64,000 nt of DNA from the NCBI RefSeq assembly GCF_018141425.1, contig NZ_CP058561.1:5208001-5272000 (forward strand), read 5' to 3'. The notes beneath the pieces were generated by a model. That model searched no databases, was not told the DNA's origin, and saw only the letters and a program-made list of their open reading frames with translations. Made by a program: the position numbers and the translations under genes. The DNA is from Vallitalea guaymasensis (GTDB taxonomy: Bacteria; Bacillota; Clostridia; Lachnospirales; Vallitaleaceae). Below are positions 10,381 through 18,734 of this stretch, piece by piece (position 1 is the stretch's first letter; each line of letters starts with the position of its first letter).

Positions 10381-10780
10381 TGTTGAAGGTGGCGAGTTTA
10401 TTTCTGCAGGAGTTGCATCAAGTAAATTAAAAAAGACTTTAAAACAACTTGGAATATCTCCTATTATTATTAGAAAAGTATCCATATGTATGTATGAAGC
10501 AGAGATAAATATGGTAATTCATGCTAATGGAGGAGTTATTGATGTAGAGATAACTCCAGAAACCATAGATGTTGTTATCAACGACGAAGGTCCAGGAATA
10601 GAAAATATTGATTTGGCAATGCAAGAAGGTTACTCTACTGCATCAAGAAAAGCTAGAGAAATGGGTTTTGGTGCAGGAATGGGATTACCTAACATAAAGA
10701 AACATAGTGATAACATGGAAATAGAGACGAAATTGGGAGAAGGAACAAAACTTGAACTAACTTTTAACATAAAAAATTAG
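10364..10780 (+). CDS. Anti-sigma/serine kinase-type ATP-binding protein (HATPase fold)
   Basis: A 138-residue single-domain GHKL ATPase of the RsbW/SpoIIAB type. The N-box region is ICMYEAEINMVIHANGG, followed by INDEGPGIENIDLA (G1/D-box) and FGAGMGLPNIKKHSDNMEIET (G2 lid), ending with strand GTKLELTF. There is no histidine phosphoacceptor domain, so it acts as a kinase or switch on another protein rather than as a classical sensor kinase. It overlaps the DRTGG gene upstream and stands 39 bp before the hydrogenase-like gene, suggesting signal output from that protein. The partner is unknown. Confidence 0.82.
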   Translation: MKIHYDVEGGEFISAGVASSKLKKTLKQLGISPIIIRKVSICMYEAEINMVIHANGGVIDVEITPETIDVVINDEGPGIENIDLAMQEGYSTASRKAREMGFGAGMGLPNIKKHSDNMEIETKLGEGTKLELTFNIKN

Positions 10781-10819
10781 AAGGTATTAATTTAATAAAT
10801 GGTTTTAAGGAGGCTAAGT

Positions 10820-12166
10820 ATGGAGGAAGTACTACATTCTGTAAGGTTAGATATAGATAAATGCATTGGTTGTACAGATTGTATTAAGCGTTGTCCAACA
10901 GAAGCCATAAGAGTTAGAAATGGGAAAGCACATATTATGGACGAGCGGTGTATTGATTGCGGTATGTGCATTAGAGTCTGTCGTAACCATGCTAAAAAAG
11001 CAATAACAGAACCATTAGATAAAATAAACGACTATAAATTTAAAGTAGCTATACCAGCTCCTACATTGTATACACAATTTAGAGGTATTGTTGACCCTAA
11101 TATTATTTTGACAGGATTAAAAAAACTAGGTTTTGATGAGGTTTTTGAAGTTGCAAGGGCAGCTGAGATTATAACTGAAGAAAGTAAAAAAATGCTAGAA
11201 AAAGGTAATTTACTTAAACCAGTTATATCTTCTGCATGTCCAGCAATTGTAAAACTTATTCAAATTAGATTTCCTTCTTTAATACCTAATATTTTACCAA
11301 TCATATCACCAAAAGAGGCTATGGCAAGATATGCTAAAAAATACTTGGTAGGTAAAGGAATCAAAAAAGAAGATATAGGAGTATTCTTTATATCACCTTG
11401 TGCTGCAAAAGTTACTAATAGTAAACAGCCACAAGTTATTGATGAATCCTATGTAGATGGTGTTATTTCACTAAAAGAGATATATCTAAAACTAGTTCCA
11501 GTAATAAAGACGATAAAAGAACCTGAGATACTACAAATGAGTAGTAATACAGGTATAGGCTGGGCTCATACTGGTGGTGAAGGATATGCATCTGGTATTG
11601 AGAATCATATAGCTGTAGATGGTATTGAAAATGTTATCAAAATACTGGAGAAAGTAGAAAATGGTAAACTTGATGATGTTAATTTCATTGAATGTCTAGC
11701 ATGTGTTGGTGGATGTCTTGGTGGTCCCCTAACTGTAGAGAATTGCTTTGTTTCCAGTAATAGGATGGATAAAATAAAGAAATACAATAGTGGTGAAGGC
11801 AAAAAACGGGATATACCATTATTTGATGAAAAAATTGATCTGTATTGGTCTAAACCATTAGAAACTAAACAAGTCATGAAGCTTGATGATGATGTAGAAA
11901 AAGCCATAGAAAAGTTAGAACACTTAGAAAAAATCTATGATATCTTACCAAAGATTGACTGTGGTTCCTGTGGGGCACCGACTTGCAGAGCATTAGCCGA
12001 AGATATAGTCTGTGGTAAAGCCAATATAGAGGATTGTGTGTTCATGTTAAGACAAAAGGTAAGAGAAATGGCTGAACAAATGGTTACATTAGCACAAAAA
12101 ATGCCACCATCCATTAGTAATGAAACTATAAATAATAAGATATTAGAAAAGAGGTCATCACAATGA
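10820..12166 (+). CDS. Regulatory [FeFe]-hydrogenase-like protein with ferredoxin and C-terminal Fe-S domains
   Basis: A 448-residue protein with two 4Fe-4S clusters at the N-terminus (CIGCTDCIKRCP, CIDCGMCIRVCR), an H-cluster domain, and a C-terminal CGSCGAPTC...C Fe-S motif near 380-410. The H-cluster loops are SSACP (Ala139, Cys140), SPCAAK (Cys194, Lys197) and ECLACVGGC (Cys295, Cys299), so all four cluster cysteines are kept. The proton-relay cysteine of TSCCP enzymes is Ala139 and the MPC methionine is Ser192. This matches the putatively sensory hydrogenases of Clostridia. AAGGAGG just before the ATG at 10820 rules out the in-frame ATG at 10799. It overlaps the next gene by 4 bp. Confidence 0.85.
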   Translation: MEEVLHSVRLDIDKCIGCTDCIKRCPTEAIRVRNGKAHIMDERCIDCGMCIRVCRNHAKKAITEPLDKINDYKFKVAIPAPTLYTQFRGIVDPNIILTGLKKLGFDEVFEVARAAEIITEESKKMLEKGNLLKPVISSACPAIVKLIQIRFPSLIPNILPIISPKEAMARYAKKYLVGKGIKKEDIGVFFISPCAAKVTNSKQPQVIDESYVDGVISLKEIYLKLVPVIKTIKEPEILQMSSNTGIGWAHTGGEGYASGIENHIAVDGIENVIKILEKVENGKLDDVNFIECLACVGGCLGGPLTVENCFVSSNRMDKIKKYNSGEGKKRDIPLFDEKIDLYWSKPLETKQVMKLDDDVEKAIEKLEHLEKIYDILPKIDCGSCGAPTCRALAEDIVCGKANIEDCVFMLRQKVREMAEQMVTLAQKMPPSISNETINNKILEKRSSQ

Positions 12167-12504
12167 CAGTTGAAGAATTAAAAATTAAGCTTAACCTTGA
12201 ATTGGTTGCTGGTAAAGAAGGGTTACAAGGTGAAATAAAAGGCGGTTTTGTAGGTGATTTATTAAGCGTGGTAATGGGTAAAGCAAAAGAGGGTAATGTA
12301 TGGATTACAATTCAAAGCCATGTTAATATAGTAGCAGTAGCAGTACTTACTGGTTCTGCGTGTATTATTGTATCAGAAGGATTTAAGGTTGAAGAAGATG
12401 CTATCGCAAAGGCAGATGAGGAAAATATACCTATATTGACTACAAAAAAATCATCTTATGAAATGGTTAGCGATCTTGTAGCAAAGGGAATCAAAAATAT
12501 TTAG
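12163..12504 (+). CDS. DRTGG-domain protein (second copy)
   Basis: A 113-residue protein of the same module type as 10012. It starts VEELKIKLNLELVAGKEG, contains GGFVGDLLSVVMGKAKEGNVWITIQ and ends with a strand-rich half (ACIIVSEGF, IPILTTKKSSYEMVSDL). The ATG overlaps the hydrogenase-like stop codon (ATGA), so translation is coupled. With the next gene it repeats the DRTGG-plus-ATPase pair found upstream of the hydrogenase-like gene. The ligand is unknown. Confidence 0.8.
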   Translation: MTVEELKIKLNLELVAGKEGLQGEIKGGFVGDLLSVVMGKAKEGNVWITIQSHVNIVAVAVLTGSACIIVSEGFKVEEDAIAKADEENIPILTTKKSSYEMVSDLVAKGIKNI

Positions 12505-12531
12505 AGGTTTTATGAAAGGAATCTGTTAAAT

Positions 12532-13092
12532 ATGAAAGAATTATCTATGCATATACTTGATATTGCACAGAATAGTATAAGAGCTGATGCAAACATAATT
12601 ACTATTATAGTAAAAGAATTAATCAAAGACAATATTTTTGAATTCAGTATTAAAGATAATGGGACAGGAATAGACGAAGAAATATTAAAAGACATTCGTA
12701 ATCCTTTCACTACATCAAGAACAATGAGACGTGTAGGCTTGGGAATACCATTGTTAGATAATACTTGTAACATTTGTAATGGTAGATTGGAGATAGATTC
12801 ATCTAGCAAACAAGGTACTTATATAAAAGCCAGTATGGATTATAATCATATTGATAGACCACCTATAGGTGATATGGTAGCAACAATGGCAACTCTTATT
12901 TCATCTAATGGTGATATTGATATACAATATAAGCATTACTATAATGAGAACTCATTTGATATAACTACAAAAGAACTTAAAGAAGTTTTGGGTGATGAAG
13001 TACCATTAACTAATTTAGATGTTATCAAATGGTTAAAGGAATTCTTAAAAGAAAATATTAATGAGCTTAAGAGCGACGGAGACAAAAGCTGA
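12532..13092 (+). CDS. HATPase-fold ATP-binding protein with C-terminal extension
   Basis: A 186-residue GHKL ATPase. MHILDIAQNSIRADA is the N-box, SIKDNGTGID the D-box, and RRVGLGIPLLDNTC the G2 loop. After the ATPase fold (about residue 110) an extra 75 residues follow (DRPPIGDMVATMATLISSNGDI and a charged helix) not found in RsbW proteins. There is no HisKA domain. It is the last gene of the regulatory hydrogenase operon and presumably phosphorylates or binds a partner in response to the hydrogenase-like sensor. Confidence 0.8.
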   Translation: MKELSMHILDIAQNSIRADANIITIIVKELIKDNIFEFSIKDNGTGIDEEILKDIRNPFTTSRTMRRVGLGIPLLDNTCNICNGRLEIDSSSKQGTYIKASMDYNHIDRPPIGDMVATMATLISSNGDIDIQYKHYYNENSFDITTKELKEVLGDEVPLTNLDVIKWLKEFLKENINELKSDGDKS

Positions 13093-13142
13093 AAGGTATA
13101 ACATTATATCTTTGAGCTTTTTTATCTTATAGATTTCAGCTA

Positions 13143-13160
13143 ATGTTAACTAATTAACAA
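13143..13160. promoter_or_regulatory. Candidate Rex operator upstream of rnf
   Basis: ATGTTAACTAATTAACAA is an inverted repeat of TGTTAA and TTAACA around four bases. It differs by one base from the clostridial Rex consensus TTGTTAAnnnnTTAACAA. Rex is an NADH/NAD+-sensing repressor. The site lies about 280 bp before rnfC, whose product helps set the NADH/ferredoxin balance. No convincing -35/-10 pair was found beside it. No rex gene is in the window. Confidence 0.6.
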
Positions 13161-13218
13161 ACTTACTAATAATTATAACTTTTTTTAGTAAATTAAAGGG
13201 GAAAAGAAGGGAGGCATA

Positions 13219-13377
13219 TTGTATACAATAAACAATAGTGCCATATTAATAGTATTATACAGAATTGCTACTTTGTACTTTTTTTATCAATTCTTGTATT
13301 ACTGCGGTAATTGTATTATTATTAATATGGAAATGGATACTATTACAACATTAAATACTAATAATTATATTTATTAG
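13219..13377 (+). CDS. Possible 52-residue leader ORF before rnf (uncertain)
   Basis: A TTG codon 4 bp after AAGGGAGG opens a 52-codon frame ending TAG at 13377. The predicted peptide has a hydrophobic core (ILIVLYRIATLYFFYQFLYY) then CGNC, consistent with one membrane helix. The gap between the stop codon and rnfC is 65 bp. The composition may simply reflect the AT-rich leader, and the spacing to the ribosome-binding site is short. The surrounding 13093-13442 region otherwise holds only the Rex-like site and a 12-bp GTATAC-centred palindrome at 13218-13229. Confidence 0.22.
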   Translation: MYTINNSAILIVLYRIATLYFFYQFLYYCGNCIIINMEMDTITTLNTNNYIY

Positions 13378-13442
13378 TAATATATCTAAAGTGTAAAAAA
13401 ATAATTTATTCATTAAAAACAAACAAAGACAGGGGGATACTA

Positions 13443-14762
13443 ATGGGAGCATTGACTTTTAAAAGAGGCATTCATCCTAGTCATTCTAAAGATTCCACAG
13501 AAAAGAAACCTATTAAGATTTATATGCCAAAAGGTGATTTGGTTTTCCCAATGTTACAACATATAGGAGCACCTTGCAAACCTTTAGTTAAAAAAGGCGA
13601 TAAAGTGTTAATGGGGCAGAAAATAGGAGAACCTCAAGGATTCGTTTCTTCACCAATCCATGCAACAGTTTCAGGTACAGTCAAAGCTATTAAAGATGTA
13701 CTTCATCCTAATGGTTCAAAAGTACAAGCAATTGTTATTGAAAATGATGGTGAATATACGGAAATTGAAACAATGAAAGAAAGAAAGGACTATAAGAACC
13801 TTTCAAGGGAAGAAATAATTAATATTATAAAAGAGGCTGGTATAGTAGGTATGGGTGGAGCAACATTTCCAACATTCATAAAATTATCACCTCCTCCAGA
13901 GAAAAAGATTGATCATATAATTGTTAATGGTGCTGAGTGTGAGCCTTATTTGACATCTGATCATAGGATTATGATTGAAGAAACACAAAGAGTTGTAAAA
14001 GGGCTTGAGATAATACTACATCTTTTTCCAAATGCCAAAGGTGTTATTGGAATAGAAGACAATAAGCCAGATGCCATAAAAGCTATGAAAGAAGCTGTTA
14101 AAGGTATTAGTAATATCAGCGTTGCAACTTTGAAAACAAAATATCCTCAAGGGGCTGAAAAACAACTCATCTATTCTATAACTAAGAGAGAAGTTCCAGC
14201 TGGAGGATTACCAGCTGATGTTGGTTGTATTGTTCAAAACATAGATACAGTCGTAGCTATTCATAGAGCAGTTCTCAGAGGAAGACCTTTAATGAGAAGA
14301 ATTGTTACTGTGAGTGGGGGAGCTATAAAAGAACCGCAGAATTTTAAGGTTAGAATTGGTACTAGCTATAGAGAATTAATTGAGGCTGCTGGTGGTTTCA
14401 CGGAAGAACCTGCCAAAGTTATCTCAGGGGGACCTATGATGGGACTGGCACTGTTCTCACTAGATGTACCTGTAATAAAAGGTTCTTCATCTATACTATG
14501 TCTGACTAAAAAAGAAGCAGTAGTGAATGAAGAAAGCAACTGTATTAGATGTGGTAAGTGTGTAAGTATATGTCCAATGAATCTATTACCTTTAGAACTT
14601 AACAAATTTGCTATAAACAATGAAGATGACTTGTTTGTAAAATATAAAGGTATGAATTGTATAGAATGTGGAGCTTGTTCATATATATGTCCATCCAATA
14701 GACATTTAACTCATTCTATAAGAACAACAAAAAGGACTATAATGGCTAAGAAAAAGAAATAA
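13443..14762 (+). CDS. rnfC: Rnf complex subunit C, NADH-binding
   Basis: The peripheral subunit of the Rnf ferredoxin:NAD+ oxidoreductase, where NADH/FMN chemistry is placed. It has 439 residues. The N-terminal barrel-sandwich part (VFPMLQHIGAPCKPLVKKGDKV) is followed by a NuoF-like fold with GMGGATFPTFIKL and NGAECEPYLTSDHR. Two 4Fe-4S motifs close the chain: CIRCGKCVSICP and CIECGACSYICP. The family length is typical. A GGGGG ribosome-binding site precedes the ATG. It is the first gene of the six-gene operon. Confidence 0.96.
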   Translation: MGALTFKRGIHPSHSKDSTEKKPIKIYMPKGDLVFPMLQHIGAPCKPLVKKGDKVLMGQKIGEPQGFVSSPIHATVSGTVKAIKDVLHPNGSKVQAIVIENDGEYTEIETMKERKDYKNLSREEIINIIKEAGIVGMGGATFPTFIKLSPPPEKKIDHIIVNGAECEPYLTSDHRIMIEETQRVVKGLEIILHLFPNAKGVIGIEDNKPDAIKAMKEAVKGISNISVATLKTKYPQGAEKQLIYSITKREVPAGGLPADVGCIVQNIDTVVAIHRAVLRGRPLMRRIVTVSGGAIKEPQNFKVRIGTSYRELIEAAGGFTEEPAKVISGGPMMGLALFSLDVPVIKGSSSILCLTKKEAVVNEESNCIRCGKCVSICPMNLLPLELNKFAINNEDDLFVKYKGMNCIECGACSYICPSNRHLTHSIRTTKRTIMAKKKK

Positions 14763-14816
14763 AAATATATAGAATCAATAAATTATTTCTAATGTTTTAA
14801 GTAGGAGGGTTTAGTT

Positions 14817-15758
14817 GTGACAGATCAATATATAGTATCGTCTTCACCTCATATTCGATCAGATAAGACTACTGATAAGATTATGAGGGATGTAATTATT
14901 GCTTTAATGCCAGCAACTTTATTTGGAATATATAATTTTGGTGTGAGAGCATTGATTATAGTTTTAATTTGCGTTATATCATGTGTTGCATCAGAAGCGC
15001 TATTTCAATATATAACTAAGAGAAAGCTTAGTATATCTGATTATAGTGCAGTTGTAACAGGTATATTACTAGCGCTTAATCTACCACATACAGTTCCTTA
15101 TTGGCTACCGGTTTTAGGAAGTGTCGTGGCTATAATAATCGTTAAACAATTATTCGGTGGACTAGGACAGAATTTTATGAATCCCGCTCTAGGAGCAAGA
15201 GCATTTTTACTTATATCCTTTGCAGGATTAATGACTAGATGGGAACTTGATGGAGTAACAACAGCTACACCTTTAGGAATAATAAAAGAAGGTGCAGGAA
15301 GTCTTCCAAGCATTGCAGATACATTTTTCGGTTTTATAGGAGGTTGTATTGGAGAGACTTCAGCAATAGCTTTATTATTGGGTGGTATCTATCTATTAGC
15401 TAGGAAGATAATAAATTGGAGAATACCAGTATTATATATTGGCTCAGTCTTCGTACTTTCTTTAATTATTGGTGGTAGAGGATTTGATATGAACTATGCT
15501 GCTTATCAAGTTTTTAGTGGTGGTCTTATGATAGGTGCTATCTATATGGCAACTGACTATTCATCATCACCAATGACAAAAACAGGACAAATCATTATGG
15601 GTCTTGGATGTGGTATATTAACTGCGGTTATAAGAATATATGGTAGTTATCCAGAAGGTGTATCATTTGCAATAATAATAATGAACCTTTTTGTACCATT
15701 GATTGATAAATTTACAATCCCTAAAGCTTTTGGGGAGGTGGCTAAAAATGAAAAATAA
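14817..15758 (+). CDS. rnfD: Rnf complex subunit D, membrane flavoprotein
   Basis: An integral membrane subunit of 313 residues related to NqrB and a likely ion-path component. About nine hydrophobic helices are visible (for example VIIALMPATLFGIYNFG, GILLALNLPHTVPYWLPVLG). DGVTTATPLG contains the threonine that normally carries covalent FMN. The start is GTG with AGGAGGG 7 bp upstream. Its 3' end overlaps rnfG by 11 bp. Confidence 0.96.
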   Translation: MTDQYIVSSSPHIRSDKTTDKIMRDVIIALMPATLFGIYNFGVRALIIVLICVISCVASEALFQYITKRKLSISDYSAVVTGILLALNLPHTVPYWLPVLGSVVAIIIVKQLFGGLGQNFMNPALGARAFLLISFAGLMTRWELDGVTTATPLGIIKEGAGSLPSIADTFFGFIGGCIGETSAIALLLGGIYLLARKIINWRIPVLYIGSVFVLSLIIGGRGFDMNYAAYQVFSGGLMIGAIYMATDYSSSPMTKTGQIIMGLGCGILTAVIRIYGSYPEGVSFAIIIMNLFVPLIDKFTIPKAFGEVAKNEK

Positions 15759-16320
15759 TATTGTTAAAGATGCCTTGATTCTATTTGCTATTACAGTATG
15801 TGCTGGTTTACTGCTTGGTCTAACATATACTGTGACTAAAGAACCTATAGCGATGCAGCAGATAAAAATTAGAGATGCTGCTCTTAACAGTGTAATAAAA
15901 GATGCAGATTTTGAACAGATTGAAGAAGATCTATCAAAGCAGCCAGTTATTACTGAGATCTATGAGGCTAGTAGAAATGATGAAGTTGTTGGTTATGCTT
16001 TTAAATTAGTTACTAAAGAAGGCTACGGTGGAGATATAGAATTAATCGTAGGTATTAATGCAGATAGTACCATTTCAGGCATCGACATCATAAAACACAG
16101 TGAAACACCTGGTCTTGGTGCTAATGCTGATAATGACAAGTTTAAGGATCAGTTCGTGGCAAAGCCTACAAAACAGTTGACTGTAGTTAAAGATGGAGCG
16201 GATACTGATACTGAGATAGATGCACTAAGTGGTGCAACAATATCTTCTAGAGCAGTAACTAATGCTGTTAATGCAGCTAGTGATTATTTTAATAGTAATT
16301 TTAGTAAGGGGGCACAGTAA
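15748..16320 (+). CDS. rnfG: Rnf complex subunit G, FMN-binding
   Basis: A 190-residue subunit with one N-terminal membrane anchor (DALILFAITVCAGLLLG) and an extracytoplasmic FMN-binding domain. HSETPGLGA and LSGATISSRAVTNAV are the two family signatures; the Thr in SGAT is the covalent FMN site. An upstream ATG at 15703 is in frame, but GGGGAGGTGG lies just before the ATG at 15748, which opens with the expected MKNNIVKDALIL. It overlaps rnfD. Confidence 0.96.
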   Translation: MKNNIVKDALILFAITVCAGLLLGLTYTVTKEPIAMQQIKIRDAALNSVIKDADFEQIEEDLSKQPVITEIYEASRNDEVVGYAFKLVTKEGYGGDIELIVGINADSTISGIDIIKHSETPGLGANADNDKFKDQFVAKPTKQLTVVKDGADTDTEIDALSGATISSRAVTNAVNAASDYFNSNFSKGAQ

Positions 16321-16321
16321 G

Positions 16322-16939
16322 ATGAAACTAGGTAAAGTATTCAAAAATGGATTAATCGATGAAAATCCAACTTTTGTTCAAGTATTAGGAATGTGTCCAA
16401 CACTCGCGGTAACGACTTCAGCTTTTAACGGAATTGGTATGGGACTTGCTACTACAGTGGTATTGTTGTTTTCTAATCTAGTAATATCTCTACTTAGAAA
16501 TATCATACCTTCAAAAGTTAGGATTCCAGCATTCATTGTTATTATAGCATCATTTGTTACAATGGTAGATTTGTTCTTACAAGGTTTTGTACCTGCATTA
16601 TATAATGCACTTGGATTATTTATACCACTTATTGTTGTTAACTGTATCGTTCTTGCAAGAGCAGAAGCATTTGCAGCAAAAAATGGTGCTTTACCAGCAA
16701 TTGTTGATGGTGTTTCAATGGGACTTGGTTTTACATTTGCCTTAACAATCATCGGATTCGTTAGAGAACTATTTGGTGCTGGAACTGTACTTAGTGGTAC
16801 TGCTCTTGAGACTTATGTAATGCCAGCAGGTTATGAACCAATTACAATTATGATTTTAGCTCCTGGCGCTTTTATAGTACTTGGATTATTATTTGCTATA
16901 TTCAACAAAATAAAAGACAAAGATTCTAAGAAAGCGTAG
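16322..16939 (+). CDS. rnfE: Rnf complex subunit E
   Basis: A 205-residue membrane protein homologous to NqrD. It begins KVFKNGLIDENPTFVQVLGMCPTLAVTTSAFNG; the GMCPTLAV loop has the conserved cysteine proposed to bind an Fe-S cluster together with RnfA. Six transmembrane segments are visible. The ATG follows AAGGGGG at the end of rnfG, so translation is coupled. An in-frame ATG at 16262 lies inside rnfG and is not used. Confidence 0.96.
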   Translation: MKLGKVFKNGLIDENPTFVQVLGMCPTLAVTTSAFNGIGMGLATTVVLLFSNLVISLLRNIIPSKVRIPAFIVIIASFVTMVDLFLQGFVPALYNALGLFIPLIVVNCIVLARAEAFAAKNGALPAIVDGVSMGLGFTFALTIIGFVRELFGAGTVLSGTALETYVMPAGYEPITIMILAPGAFIVLGLLFAIFNKIKDKDSKKA

Positions 16940-16952
16940 AGGAGGGGATTAA

Positions 16953-17528
16953 ATGGAATTATTATTACTTTTTATTGGTGCAATATTGGTTAATAATGTT
17001 GTACTTACAAGGTTTTTAGGAATATGTCCTTTTCTAGGAGTATCCAAGAAAGTAGAGACTTCATTTGGAATGGGACTCGCAGTTACATTTGTTATGACTT
17101 TAGCGTCTATAATATCATATTTAGTATATAAATTCATTTTGGTGACTTTCCATATAGAATACTTATATACTATTGCATTCATACTTGTAATAGCTTCATT
17201 AGTACAACTTGTTGAGATGATTATTCAAAAAAGTAGCCCATCACTCTACCAAGCATTAGGTGTTTATTTACCACTTATCACTACTAACTGTGCTGTGCTT
17301 GGTGTTGCTGTTATAAATATGCAAGCTGAATATTCATTAATCAAAAGTATCATTAATGGATTTGGAACAGCTGTAGGTTTTACTCTTGCTATTGTTATTC
17401 TAGCAGGTATTAGAGAGAGAATTGAATTCAATGATATACCTAAATCATTTAAAGGCTATCCGATAGTACTTATTACAGCTGGATTAATGGCAATTGCATT
17501 CTTAGGCTTCTCAGGTCTTATTAAATAA
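16953..17528 (+). CDS. rnfA: Rnf complex subunit A
   Basis: A 191-residue membrane protein homologous to NqrE and a pseudo-symmetric partner of RnfE. It begins LLLFIGAILVNNVVLTRFLGICPFLGVSKKVETSFGMG; GICPFLG holds the conserved cysteine. Six hydrophobic helices with inverted topology relative to RnfE are expected. GAGGAGGGG precedes the ATG by a few bases. The gap to rnfB is 130 bp and contains only a weak hairpin. Confidence 0.96.
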   Translation: MELLLLFIGAILVNNVVLTRFLGICPFLGVSKKVETSFGMGLAVTFVMTLASIISYLVYKFILVTFHIEYLYTIAFILVIASLVQLVEMIIQKSSPSLYQALGVYLPLITTNCAVLGVAVINMQAEYSLIKSIINGFGTAVGFTLAIVILAGIRERIEFNDIPKSFKGYPIVLITAGLMAIAFLGFSGLIK

Positions 17529-17658
17529 TAGTAATAGTATATGAACAGTGATTTAATTAGAGAAGCTTAAGGTTCAATTTAGAACTTAACAACATTTTCA
17601 GTAGAATTGGTTTCATGTGTATATATGGTTTTAATTATTAGAAATGGAGGATACGGAT

Positions 17659-18465
17659 ATGGAATGGACTAGTATATTATATCCTGCCTTAAGTATAGGG
17701 GGACTAGGTATTGTCTTCGGTTTAGGTCTGGGAGTTGCAGCGAAAAAATTTGCTGTTGAGGTTGACCCCAAAGTACCTAAAGTAAGAGATATACTTCCAG
17801 GTGCTAACTGTGGTGGATGTGGATATGCAGGTTGTGATGCATTTGCAAAAGCTGTAGTTGAAGGTAATGCTAAACCAAATGGATGTCCTGTAGGCGGTTC
17901 AGATGTTGCGGCAAAAATATCTACTCTACTTGGTATAGAGAGTACTGATGATGCTAAAAAAGTCGCTTTTGTAAAATGTCAAGGAACATGTGATAAAGCT
18001 AGAGAAAAATATGAGTATGTAGGAGTTATGGATTGTAAAAATGCTAACTTTCTACAAGGAAATGGTTCAAAAGCATGTGAATATGGTTGTTTAGGACTTG
18101 GAAGTTGTGTTAATGCATGTATGTTTGATGCAATTCATATTGTAGATGGGATCGCTCAAGTTGATGAAGAGAAATGTACTTCATGTGGTATGTGTATTGA
18201 AGCATGTCCTAAGAGCTTGATAGAACTTGTACCATATGACAATAATATTAGAGTTGAATGTAACTCCAATAACAAAGGAAAAGATGTTAAATTAAGTTGT
18301 GACGTTGGTTGTATCGGCTGTCGCTTATGTACTAAGGTTTGTGAGTTTGATGCAATAAGTGTTGAAAATAATTTAGCAAAAATTGATTATGATAAATGTA
18401 CCGGTTGTATGAAATGTGTAGAAAAGTGTCCAACACACGCAATTACAGTAAAAGAGCAGGTTTAA
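17659..18465 (+). CDS. rnfB: Rnf complex subunit B, polyferredoxin
   Basis: The ferredoxin-accepting subunit, 268 residues. One N-terminal membrane helix (LYPALSIGGLGIVFGLGLG) is followed by the Cys-4 domain NCGGCGYAGCDAFAK...GCPVGG and several 4Fe-4S motifs (CTSCGMCIEACP, CIGCRLCTKVCEFD, CTGCMKCVEKCP). The ATG at 17644 is in frame, but GGAGG lies inside that extension and 7 bp before the ATG at 17659, which is preferred. It is the last gene of the operon; a terminator overlaps its stop codon. Confidence 0.95.
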   Translation: MEWTSILYPALSIGGLGIVFGLGLGVAAKKFAVEVDPKVPKVRDILPGANCGGCGYAGCDAFAKAVVEGNAKPNGCPVGGSDVAAKISTLLGIESTDDAKKVAFVKCQGTCDKAREKYEYVGVMDCKNANFLQGNGSKACEYGCLGLGSCVNACMFDAIHIVDGIAQVDEEKCTSCGMCIEACPKSLIELVPYDNNIRVECNSNNKGKDVKLSCDVGCIGCRLCTKVCEFDAISVENNLAKIDYDKCTGCMKCVEKCPTHAITVKEQV

Positions 18466-18477
18466 ATACCTGCTTTT
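18455..18477 (+). terminator. Intrinsic terminator of the rnf operon
   Basis: AGCAGGT (18455-18461) and ACCTGCT (18468-18474) form a 7-bp stem with a six-base loop followed by TTTT. The stop codon of rnfB lies in the loop. Confidence 0.85.
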
Positions 18478-18631
18478 CTATTGCCCAAAAATAATTTACT
18501 ACTATTAGACAATAAATTAATCTATTTTCAACATTTATTTCCTATATCAATAAAAAATACAATATTGGAAATAAATATATATATAGCCTGGGTTTTACTA
18601 CTTTAGGAAATTGTTCTAAAAAAAATGTTTT

Positions 18632-18660
18632 TTGTCTATACAAAGTTTTCTATATATGAT
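18632..18660 (+). promoter_or_regulatory. Predicted promoter for the DUF4321/maf genes
   Basis: TTGTCT (18632-18637) and TATGAT (18655-18660) are separated by 17 bp, about 75 bp upstream of the DUF4321 start. The rnf terminator lies upstream, so a new promoter is needed here. Confidence 0.55.
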
Positions 18661-18734
18661 AAAATTATCTCATTAAGGGACTCCTTAATAAAGGATATAG
18701 TTAGTGTTGAACAAGATTTGAAGGGGTGAATGTA

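Noticed and set aside
13218-13229. 12-bp GTATAC-centred palindrome in the rnf leader as an operator
   Set aside because: Short palindromes made of A/T plus GTATAC are easy to meet by chance in AT-rich DNA, and no regulator is suggested by it.
17567-17590. Terminator between rnfA and rnfB
   Set aside because: The hairpin is short with a bulge and no T-run, and rnfB is clearly part of the operon.
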